DNA of 14,622 nt from positions 1-14,622 of the forward strand of contig CAMFLJ010000062.1 of NCBI GenBank assembly GCA_945957335.1, written 5' to 3'. The notes beneath the pieces were generated by a model, which made no database searches, was not told where the DNA came from, and worked only from the letters and a program-made list of their open reading frames with translations. Positions within the stretch are counted from its first letter, which is position 1; each line of letters starts with the position of its first letter. The translations under genes and the position numbers were made by a program. Source of the DNA: an uncultured Actinomycetes bacterium (lineage in GTDB: Bacteria > Actinomycetota > Acidimicrobiia > Acidimicrobiales > Acidimicrobilacustridaceae). Below, piece after piece: positions 6,836-13,017 of the stretch.

Positions 6836-7416
6836 GCGCGGCTCGTCGGGGTGTGGCCCTTCTCGCCGCCGTGGTGCTCGCCGGCGCCGGACTGGCGGCG
6901 TGCGGTGGCTCGAGCGGCGGCGACGCCGCCGTCCCCGAGGCCACCATCCCGGTGTCGAGCTCGACGGGCGACTCGTGCACCGACGCCACCGGCGACCTCG
7001 ACCTGCCGGCCGGCGTGCCCGCGTCGACGCCGGGGTTGTCGGGCATCGACATCGTGAAGGCGTCGGCCACGGTCGACGGCGATCAGCTCGACGTGTCGAT
7101 GACCATGGCCGGGCCCGTCGACGCCGCCCCCTCCGCCACCTACGTGGTGGCCCAGGGCGACCCGCTGGGCGCGCTCAGCTTCGAGCTGCGCATGGTGCAC
7201 GGCACCGACGGCTGGACCACCACGCTCATCACCTGGCCCGAGGCCAAGGAGACCCGCACCACGGTGGCGGTGACGCCGGTGGTCGCGGGCGACACGTTGA
7301 CGGCCACGGTGCCGCTCCAGGGCCTGCCGCCCATCGCCCTCGCCCTCCAGTTCGGCACGTCGGCCCAGGCCGGCGGGTCGCTGGTGATCGACGACTGCTC
7401 CAGCCTCTCCGGCTGA
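6832..7416 (+). CDS. Predicted secreted lipoprotein of unknown function
   Basis: A 194-residue protein I do not recognise by name. It starts with arginines and a hydrophobic stretch (about residues 8-20) ending in the lipobox LAAC (21-24), so it is probably cleaved before Cys24 and lipid-anchored outside the membrane. A Gly/Ser/Thr linker follows. The mature part has alternating polar and hydrophobic strands, with SGIDIVKASATVDGDQLDVS in the first half, suggesting a beta-sandwich. Two further cysteines, in DSCTD and near the C-terminus in DDCSS, could form a disulfide. The GTG start overlaps the rlmB stop and has AAGGAG at 6821-6826, so it is translated from the same message. Why a lipoprotein sits behind rlmB is unclear. 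It ends 12 bases before a tandem hairpin repeat. Confidence 0.8.
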   Translation: MSAARRGVALLAAVVLAGAGLAACGGSSGGDAAVPEATIPVSSSTGDSCTDATGDLDLPAGVPASTPGLSGIDIVKASATVDGDQLDVSMTMAGPVDAAPSATYVVAQGDPLGALSFELRMVHGTDGWTTTLITWPEAKETRTTVAVTPVVAGDTLTATVPLQGLPPIALALQFGTSAQAGGSLVIDDCSSLSG

Positions 7417-7428
7417 CCCCCACACCCA

Positions 7429-7468
7429 TGGCTCGTTTCGCGCCCCTCAAGGGGCCGGAGTCGAGCCA
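7429..7468. repeat. Inverted repeat, family B copy 1 (18-base arms, 4-base loop)
   Basis: Arms 7429-7446 and 7451-7468 pair at 14 of 18 positions around a TCAA loop; the outer seven bases TGGCTCG and the inner CCCC pair perfectly. A second, very similar copy follows 63 bases downstream in direct orientation. It lies just after the lipoprotein stop. A bidirectional terminator or a dispersed palindromic element is possible; no T-run follows. Confidence 0.8.
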
Positions 7469-7491
7469 CCGGTGCGGGGAGCGCGGGCCCA

Positions 7492-7531
7492 TGGCTCGAT
7501 TCGCGCCCCTCCGGGGGCCGGGATCGAGCCA
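7492..7531. repeat. Inverted repeat, family B copy 2 (18-base arms, 4-base loop)
   Basis: Arms 7492-7509 and 7514-7531 pair at 15 of 18 positions around a TCCG loop. It is a direct repeat of the 7429-7468 element, sharing the flanking CCCA on its left and the block from TTCGCG to CCCCTC. It ends five bases before the stop of the convergent LLM gene, so transcription from either side would meet two hairpins in a row. Confidence 0.8.
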
Positions 7532-7536
7532 GCGGG

Positions 7537-8520
7537 TCAGGAGGAGCGGGCGAGCTCGGCGAGGAGGTCGAGGGTGCGCTGGTGGTTCCGCTCGCGCTCG
7601 GCCCGGTCGGCGCCGATGCCGAAGGTCATGGCGGCCAGGTCGGTGACGCCGGCGGCCTCGTAGGAGCGGATCCGGGCGGCCACCTCGTCCTCGGTGCCGA
7701 CGGCGGCGACCTCGGCGGGCGAGCCGCTCTCGCCCCGGGCCAGCGCGCGGGCGTAGGTGGGGATGTCGCGGTAGCCGCCGTAGCGGGCCTCGGCCGCGGC
7801 CAGGCCCTGCTCGCGGCTGTCGCACACGCCGACGGGCATGCCGCCGATCACGCGCGGCACCGGCCGCCCGACGGCCTCGGCCGCCGCCGTGAGCCGGGGC
7901 ACGACGTGGGTCTCGATGGCGTGCTCGTCGCACATCCAGGTGATGGTGCCCTCGGCCCGCTCCCCGGCGAGCTTCAGCATCAGCGGCGCCAGTGCGGCGA
8001 GGTAGATCGGCACGGGCTCGGCACCGGGCACGCCGAGGAGCGACTCGACGGGGTAGAGCTCGCCCTCGTGGTGCACCCGGCCGCCCATGCCGGCCATGCC
8101 CCTCCCGGCGTTGGCGTCGGCCTGGGCCGCGTTCACCGCGTCGAGCACCTCGACGTACTCGCGCACGTGGTGGATCACGCCGGTGTAGTCGGCGCCGTAC
8201 CAGCCCTCGGCCACGCTCTGGTGCGAGGGCCCGATGCCGAGAAGGAGCCGGCCGTCGCACGCGGCCTGGGCGGTGAGCGCGTGCTGCGCCATGGCGTAGG
8301 GGTGGTGCGACCACGTGGGCACCACCGCGGTGCCGAGCTCGATCCGCTCGGTCACCTGCCCGGCGAGCGCGACCGCGGTGAGGCCGTCGAGGCTCCACGG
8401 CACGTGCGGCACCCAGCCGGTGTGCAGCCCGTTCTCGTCGGCCCAGCGGGCGCGCTCGAGCAGTCCCGCGATGTCGGAGCCGGGCGGTGACGTCTCCGCG
8501 ATGAACAGGCCGATCCTCAT
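7537..8520 (-). CDS. LLM-class F420-dependent oxidoreductase (TIGR03564-like)
   Basis: A 327-residue luciferase-like TIM-barrel protein, a different subfamily from the one at 437. It opens with MRIGLFIAET, continues with ARWADENGLHTGWVPH (24-39), ELGTAVVPTWSHHPYAMAQH (61-80), GRLLLGIGPSH (90-100), and a conserved EYVEVLDAV helix. This pattern resembles TIGR03564 (MSMEG_4879-like), predicted F420-dependent. The ATG at 8520 was chosen because the family begins at MRIG; the open frame extends 36 codons further but would cross the TetR operator. A GAGGGGG about 12 bases upstream is a rather distant ribosome-binding site. It is divergent from tetR with the operator 94 bases before its start, so it may belong to the same regulon. 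Substrate unknown. Confidence 0.88.
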   Translation of the reverse strand: MRIGLFIAETSPPGSDIAGLLERARWADENGLHTGWVPHVPWSLDGLTAVALAGQVTERIELGTAVVPTWSHHPYAMAQHALTAQAACDGRLLLGIGPSHQSVAEGWYGADYTGVIHHVREYVEVLDAVNAAQADANAGRGMAGMGGRVHHEGELYPVESLLGVPGAEPVPIYLAALAPLMLKLAGERAEGTITWMCDEHAIETHVVPRLTAAAEAVGRPVPRVIGGMPVGVCDSREQGLAAAEARYGGYRDIPTYARALARGESGSPAEVAAVGTEDEVAARIRSYEAAGVTDLAAMTFGIGADRAERERNHQRTLDLLAELARSS

Positions 8521-8613
8521 GTCTGGTGCCCCCTCGGTCGTGCGGCCCGCAGTCTGGCGCGCCGGCCGGGCCGCCGTCGTGCGGTGACCGACGGCACCCG
8601 GAACCGAGTGGTG

Positions 8614-8631
8614 TGAGTGAGCGCTCACTCA
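8614..8631. promoter_or_regulatory. TetR-type operator, perfect 18-bp palindrome
   Basis: TGAGTGAGCGCTCACTCA is a perfect inverted repeat with no spacer, the typical form of a TetR-family operator. It lies in the intergenic region between the divergent LLM and tetR genes. It fills most of the space upstream of the tetR -10 box, where RNA polymerase binds, so binding would repress tetR. It is 94 bases before the LLM start and could act there also. Confidence 0.85.
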
Positions 8632-8633
8632 GG

Positions 8634-8639
8634 TATGGT
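8634..8639 (+). promoter_or_regulatory. tetR promoter -10 box (TATGGT), leaderless
   Basis: TATGGT fits TANNNT, starts three bases after the palindrome and is followed by seven bases and the ATG at 8647. A weak -35 candidate, GTGTGA at 8611-8616, is 17 bases upstream and overlaps the operator edge. The spacing implies a message starting at the ATG and decides between the three in-frame starts. Confidence 0.55.
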
Positions 8640-8646
8640 GGCGGCC

Positions 8647-9243
8647 ATGTCCGCCGCCACCACCGAGACGCGCCCGCGCGCCTCGGCCATGCCGCCCGAC
8701 GAGCGCCGCGCCGCCATCGTCGCCGCCACCGTGCCGTTGCTCCTCGAGCACGGCAGCGCGGTGAGCACCCGCCAGATCGCCGAGGCCGCCGGCATCGCCG
8801 AGGGCACGATCTTCCGGGTCTTCCCGGACAAGCAGGCCGTCATCGCCGCCTCGGTCGAGGCCGCCTTCGAGAGCACCTGGTTCACCAAGAAGGTCGAGCT
8901 CATCGACCGCAACCAGCCGATGGAGGACCAGCTCGTCGAGGCCACCCGCCTCCTCCAGCGCCGCTTCTCGGTGATCTGGCACCTGCTGCCCGTCGCCCGC
9001 GAGGCCGGCGTGCTGCACCCCAACCCGCGCGGCCCGCTCGGCGTGCCCGCCCTCACCGAGCTGATCGCCCCCTACGCCGACCAGCTCCGGGTCGAGCCCG
9101 AGATCGCCGCCCGCCGGCTGCGCTCGCTCGCCCTCGCCACCAGCAACCCGGGCTTCGAGCCCGACGGACCGGTTCCCGCCGAAGAGCTCGTGTCGCTCCT
9201 GCTCGACGGCCTCCGACGCCCCACCAAGAGGAACGCCCGATGA
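8647..9243 (+). CDS. TetR/AcrR family transcriptional regulator
   Basis: A 198-residue helical regulator. The N-terminal helix-turn-helix is clear: ERRAAIVAATVPLLLEHG (19-36), then STRQIAEAAGIAEGTIFRVF (40-59) and PDK, matching the TetR recognition helix and the phenylalanine/tyrosine-x-x-F-x-x-K pattern. The remaining helices form the dimerisation and ligand pocket, which is not conserved and gives no hint of the ligand. The ATG at 8647 was preferred to in-frame starts at 8617 and 8635, because those lie inside the operator or -10 box. It is probably autoregulated through the 8614-8631 palindrome. Its stop overlaps a short open frame leading into two ABC exporter genes, the usual arrangement for a drug- or metabolite-sensing repressor of efflux. 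Confidence 0.93.
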   Translation: MSAATTETRPRASAMPPDERRAAIVAATVPLLLEHGSAVSTRQIAEAAGIAEGTIFRVFPDKQAVIAASVEAAFESTWFTKKVELIDRNQPMEDQLVEATRLLQRRFSVIWHLLPVAREAGVLHPNPRGPLGVPALTELIAPYADQLRVEPEIAARRLRSLALATSNPGFEPDGPVPAEELVSLLLDGLRRPTKRNAR

Positions 9244-9284
9244 TCACCACCCCGACCGCACCCCGGGACGGCGCCCCGTGCTGA
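9240..9284 (+). CDS. Possible 14-codon coupling ORF between tetR and the exporter genes
   Basis: ATG at 9240 overlaps the tetR stop as ATGA, is preceded by AGAGGAAC at 9228-9235, encodes MITTPTAPRDGAPC and ends in TGA at 9282-9284, just past the GTG start of the ABC gene at 9278. The exporter GTG itself has a poor ribosome-binding site, so ribosomes ending here could restart on it. It could be chance; the peptide itself resembles nothing known to me. Confidence 0.3.
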   Translation: MITTPTAPRDGAPC

Positions 9285-11014
9285 CCCGACTCCTCCGCTC
9301 GCACCTCGTCCGGCCCTACCGGAAGATGCTCATCGTCCTGGTCATCCTGCAGGCGCTGCAGGCCGGCGCACAGCTGGTGCTGCCTGCCGTCAACGCCAGG
9401 ATCATCGACAACGGCGTGCTCACCGGCAACACCAGCTACATCCTGAAGATGGGCACGCTGATGGTCGCCATCGCCGCCGGCCAGATGCTGTTCGCCGGCG
9501 CCGCCGTGTGGGTGTCGTCCCGCTCGGCCATGGGCTTCGGCCGCGACGTGCGCAGCGACCTCTTCCACCGGGTCACCGCCTTCTCGCAGCGCGAGGTCAA
9601 CTCGTTCGGCGCACCGTCGCTCATCAACCGCATCACCAACGACGTGCAGCAGGTGCAGATCCTCGCGGTCATGACCTGCACGATGGCGATCACGGCACCG
9701 CTCACCGCCATCGGCGGCATCTTCATGGCGATGCGCGAGGACCTCGGCCTCTCGTCGCTGCTGCTGGTCAGCCTCCCCGTGCTGGTCGTCATCCTCATGG
9801 TGATGGTCTCCAAGATGGTGCCGAGCTTCCGCCTCATGCAGGAGCGCATCGACGGCGTCAACCGGGTGCTGCGCGAGCAGATCGTCGGCATGCGGGTGGT
9901 CCGGGCCTTCGTCCGCGAGCCCGAGGAGACCGCCCGCTTCGAGGTCGAGAACGCCAAGCTCACCGCCACGTCGCTCAAGACCGGCCGGCTCATGGCGCTG
10001 CTGTTCCCGATCGTCATGATCGTCGTGAACTGCTCGAGCGTCGCCGTGATCTGGTTCGGCGCCGGCCGCATCCAGGCGGGCAGCATGACCATCGGCGCCA
10101 TGATCGCCTTCATCAGCTACTTCACGATCATCCTGATGTCGATCATGATGGCGACCTTCGTGGTGATGCTCGCCCCCCGTGCGGCGGTCAGCGCCGAGCG
10201 CATCGTCGAGATCCTCGACACCGAGCCCAGCGTCGTCGTGGCCGACGAGCCGGTCACCGAGGTGCACGGGTCGGGCACGCTCGAGCTGCGCAACGTCACC
10301 TTCGGCTACCCGGGTGCCGAGGCGCCGGTGCTGAACGACGTCTCGTTCACCTCGTCGCCCGGCAAGATCACCGCCATCATCGGCAGCACCGGCTCGGGCA
10401 AGACCACCCTCGTCAACCTGGTGCCCCGCCTGGTCGACGTCACCGGCGGCGCCGTGCTGGTCGACGGGGTCGACGTCCGCGAGCTCGAGCCCGACGCCCT
10501 CTGGGACCGCGTCGGGCTGGTGCCCCAGAAGCCCTACCTGTTCACCGGCACGGTGGCCTCGAACCTGCGCTACGGCGCCCCCGACGCCACCGACGAGGAG
10601 ATGTGGGCCGCGCTGAAGGTGGCCCAGGCCGCCGACTTCGTCGAGGCCATGGGCGGGCTCGAGGCCCCCATCGCCCAGGGCGGCTCGAACGTGTCGGGCG
10701 GGCAGCGCCAGCGCCTCTCGATCGCCCGGGCCCTGGTGCGCAAGCCCGAGATCTACCTGTTCGACGATTCGTTCTCGGCCCTCGACCTGGCCACCGACGC
10801 CCGCCTGCGGGCCGCCCTGGTGCCCTGGACGGTGGGGGCCACCGTGGTGGTCGTCGCCCAGCGGGTGTCCACCATCATCAACGCCGACCAGATCCTCGTG
10901 CTGGAGGACGGTGAGACGGTCGGCCTCGGCACCCACGCCGAGCTGTTGAAGACCTGTCCGACCTACGCCGAGATCGTGGCGTCGCAGACCAAGCAGCAGG
11001 AGGCGGCGGCGTGA
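9278..11014 (+). CDS. ABC exporter half-transporter, degenerate-site subunit
   Basis: A 578-residue type IV ABC exporter half: six membrane helices in about residues 16-300, then an ATP-binding domain. Walker A is GSTGSGKT (369-376), the Q-loop glutamine is 417, and the signature VSGGQRQ (472-478) is intact. Walker B reads IYLFDD (492-497), with aspartate at the catalytic glutamate position, and the H-loop histidine is glutamine 528 (VVAQRVST). These changes mark the subunit whose own Walker site is weak in heterodimeric exporters such as TM287/288 or BmrCD. The partner is the next gene, whose GTG overlaps this stop. The GTG at 9278 gives the typical N-terminus MLTRLLRSHLVRPYRK. It is predicted to sit in the inner membrane and export a hydrophobic compound or lipid; substrate unknown. 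Confidence 0.92.
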   Translation: MLTRLLRSHLVRPYRKMLIVLVILQALQAGAQLVLPAVNARIIDNGVLTGNTSYILKMGTLMVAIAAGQMLFAGAAVWVSSRSAMGFGRDVRSDLFHRVTAFSQREVNSFGAPSLINRITNDVQQVQILAVMTCTMAITAPLTAIGGIFMAMREDLGLSSLLLVSLPVLVVILMVMVSKMVPSFRLMQERIDGVNRVLREQIVGMRVVRAFVREPEETARFEVENAKLTATSLKTGRLMALLFPIVMIVVNCSSVAVIWFGAGRIQAGSMTIGAMIAFISYFTIILMSIMMATFVVMLAPRAAVSAERIVEILDTEPSVVVADEPVTEVHGSGTLELRNVTFGYPGAEAPVLNDVSFTSSPGKITAIIGSTGSGKTTLVNLVPRLVDVTGGAVLVDGVDVRELEPDALWDRVGLVPQKPYLFTGTVASNLRYGAPDATDEEMWAALKVAQAADFVEAMGGLEAPIAQGGSNVSGGQRQRLSIARALVRKPEIYLFDDSFSALDLATDARLRAALVPWTVGATVVVVAQRVSTIINADQILVLEDGETVGLGTHAELLKTCPTYAEIVASQTKQQEAAA

Positions 11015-12945
11015 GCGGCAACGGCACGAACGGCACCAACGGCACCAACGGCAAGGGCGCCAACGGCAACGGCACCAACGGCAATGGCAACGGCAAGGCG
11101 CCCGACGACGGCGGCCAGCCCGTGACCGCGCCCCGGCCCACGATGGCGGTGCGCGGGGCCATGGCCCCCGGCGAGCAGAGCCGCGACTTCGGCCGGGCCG
11201 TCACCCGCGTGTTCGCCCGGCTCCGCCAGGAGCGCATGCACGTCTCCGGCGTGGTCGTCCTCGCCGTCATCGCGGTGAGCATGTCGGTGGTCGGGCCCAA
11301 GATCCTCGGCCACGCCACCGACCTCATCCTCAAGGGCATCCAGGGGGGCGGCATCGACTTCACCGCCCTGCACCTCACCCTCGCCCTCGCCGCTGGCCTC
11401 TACCTGGCGTCGGCCGGGCTCACCTACTTCCAGTCGTGGCTGCTCGCCGGCATCGTCCAGGGCGCGATGTCGCGGATGCGCAGCGAGGTCGAGGACAAGC
11501 TCAACGCGCTGCCGCTGTCGTACGTCGACCGCCAGGCCCGCGGCGACCTCCTGAGCCGGGTCACCAACGACATCGACAACATGTCGCAGAGCCTCCAGCA
11601 GACGCTGGCCAACATGCTCACCGCGGCGCTCACCATCATCGGCGTGCTCATCATGATGTTCACGATCTCGCCGCTGCTGGCGTGTGTGTCGGTCGTGGTG
11701 ATCCCGATCACGATCTTCGTCACCCGCCAGTTCGCCAAGTACTCGCGCAAGCGCTTCGGGGCGCAGTGGCGCCACACCGGCGAGCTCAACGCCATGGTCG
11801 AGGAGTCGATCACCGGCCACGCCATCGTCAAGGCGTTCGGCCGCCAGCGCGAGGTCGAGCAGCGCTTCAGCGACACCAACGAGGAGCTCTACGACGCCAG
11901 CGCCCGGGCCCAGTTCAGCTCGGGTGCGCTCCAGCCGGTCACCCTGTTCATCGGCAACCTCAACTTCATCATCGTGGCCGTGTTCGGCGGCATCCGGGTG
12001 GCCAACGGTCAGATGTCGATCGGCGACGTGCAGGCCTTCATCCAGTACTCGCGCCAGATGCAGATGCCGATGGGCCAGCTGGCCTCGATGTTCAACGTCT
12101 TCCAGTCCGGCCTGGCCTCCGCCGAGCGGGTCTTCGACCTCCTCGACGCCGAGGAAGAGGTGCCCGACCACTACGCCGAGGGCCTGGTGGGCGAGCCCTC
12201 CGGTCGGGTGGCGTTCGAGGACGTGTCGTTCTCCTACTCCGAGGACCGTCCCCTCATCGAGGACCTCTCCTTCACTGCCGAGCCGGGCCAGACCATCGCC
12301 ATCGTCGGCCCCACGGGCGCCGGCAAGACCACCCTGGTCAACCTGCTCATGCGCTTCTACGACGTCGGTGGTGGCCGCATCACCATCGACGGGCGCGACA
12401 TCCGCGAGATGAAGCGGGCCGACCTGCGCTCGATGATGGGCATGGTGCTCCAGGACACCTGGCTGTTCGGCGGCACCATCCGCGACAACATCCTCTACGG
12501 CAACCCCGCCGCCTCCGAGGAGCGTCTGATGGAGGCGGCCCGCGCCACCTACGTCGACCGCTTCGTGCGCACCCTGCCCGAGGGCTACGACACGATCCTC
12601 GACGACGAGCACGGCACGGTGAGCGCCGGTGAGATGCAGTTGCTCACCATCGCCCGCGCGTTCCTCGCCGACCCGGCCATCCTCATCCTCGACGAGGCCA
12701 CGAGCTCGGTCGACACCCGCACCGAGGTGCTGATCCAGGAGGCCATGAACGCGCTGCGGCAGAACCGCACCAGCTTCGTGATCGCCCATCGGCTCTCCAC
12801 CATCCGCGACGCCGACACGATCCTGGTGATGGAGGACGGCCACATCGTCGAGCAGGGCGACCACGACGCGCTGCTCGAGGCCGACGGCGCCTACGCCCGC
12901 CTCTACAACGCCCAGTTCGCGGCCCCCGCCGCCGAGGTCGCCTGA
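11011..12945 (+). CDS. ABC exporter half-transporter, catalytic-site subunit with Asn-Gly-Thr tail
   Basis: A 644-residue ABC exporter half. Residues 1-28 are an unusual Asn-Gly-Thr repeat, and 29-75 a linker. Membrane helices lie in about 78-330. In the ATP-binding domain, Walker A is GPTGAGKT (433-440), Q-loop Q481, Walker B LILDE (558-562) with the catalytic glutamate, and H-loop His593 in IAHRLST. The signature, however, reads VSAGEMQ (537-543) instead of LSGGQ. This is the mirror image of the upstream subunit: together they would make one full ATPase site (this Walker site with the partner's SGGQ) and one degenerate site. The GTG at 11011 has AGGAGG at 10998-11003 and overlaps the upstream TGA, fitting equal production of both halves. 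It ends eight bases before a family A repeat. Confidence 0.92.
   Translation: MSGNGTNGTNGTNGKGANGNGTNGNGNGKAPDDGGQPVTAPRPTMAVRGAMAPGEQSRDFGRAVTRVFARLRQERMHVSGVVVLAVIAVSMSVVGPKILGHATDLILKGIQGGGIDFTALHLTLALAAGLYLASAGLTYFQSWLLAGIVQGAMSRMRSEVEDKLNALPLSYVDRQARGDLLSRVTNDIDNMSQSLQQTLANMLTAALTIIGVLIMMFTISPLLACVSVVVIPITIFVTRQFAKYSRKRFGAQWRHTGELNAMVEESITGHAIVKAFGRQREVEQRFSDTNEELYDASARAQFSSGALQPVTLFIGNLNFIIVAVFGGIRVANGQMSIGDVQAFIQYSRQMQMPMGQLASMFNVFQSGLASAERVFDLLDAEEEVPDHYAEGLVGEPSGRVAFEDVSFSYSEDRPLIEDLSFTAEPGQTIAIVGPTGAGKTTLVNLLMRFYDVGGGRITIDGRDIREMKRADLRSMMGMVLQDTWLFGGTIRDNILYGNPAASEERLMEAARATYVDRFVRTLPEGYDTILDDEHGTVSAGEMQLLTIARAFLADPAILILDEATSSVDTRTEVLIQEAMNALRQNRTSFVIAHRLSTIRDADTILVMEDGHIVEQGDHDALLEADGAYARLYNAQFAAPAAEVA
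11020..11094 (+). repeat. In-frame low-complexity tandem repeat encoding Asn-Gly-Thr units
   Basis: About 75 bases of 6- and 9-base units (AACGGC, AACGGCACC) encode residues 4-28 of the second ABC subunit, roughly NGTNGTNGTNGKGANGNGT and on. All units are multiples of three, so gain or loss of units would keep frame. Nearly all Asn codons are AAC and Gly codons GGC, making the DNA itself repetitive. The segment is before the first membrane helix and is probably cytoplasmic. Confidence 0.8.
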
Positions 12946-12953
12946 CCGCTCGA

Positions 12954-13004
12954 CCCCTCTGGTACAGCACATCGCCTCTGGGCTCATGAACTGAACCAGA
13001 GGGG
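12954..13004. repeat. Inverted repeat, family A copy 2 (14-base arms, 23-base loop)
   Basis: Arms 12954-12967 (CCCCTCTGGTACAG) and 12991-13004 (CTGAACCAGAGGGG) pair at 13 of 14 positions. The same ends, separated by the same 23 bases, occur in reverse orientation at 3267-3315. Here the interior is not self-complementary, unlike copy 1. It fills the gap between the convergent ABC and molybdenum-enzyme genes, 8 bases after one stop and 13 before the other. Possible bidirectional terminator or dispersed palindromic element. Confidence 0.85.
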
Positions 13005-13017
13005 CTGAGCGTGGTGG

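Noticed and set aside
9053..10936. A 627-codon minus-strand frame opposite the first ABC gene
   Set aside because: It is a GC-rich shadow: rich in His, Asp, Arg and Gly with no domain, and the plus strand encodes a full ABC exporter.
11020..11094. Tandem repeats as a CRISPR array or phase-variable slippage tract
   Set aside because: Units are 6-9 bases without spacers and lie inside a gene; all lengths are multiples of three, so no on/off switching.
10963..12987. A 674-codon minus-strand frame opposite the second ABC gene
   Set aside because: Also a shadow with biased composition and no family pattern; it even runs into the family A repeat.
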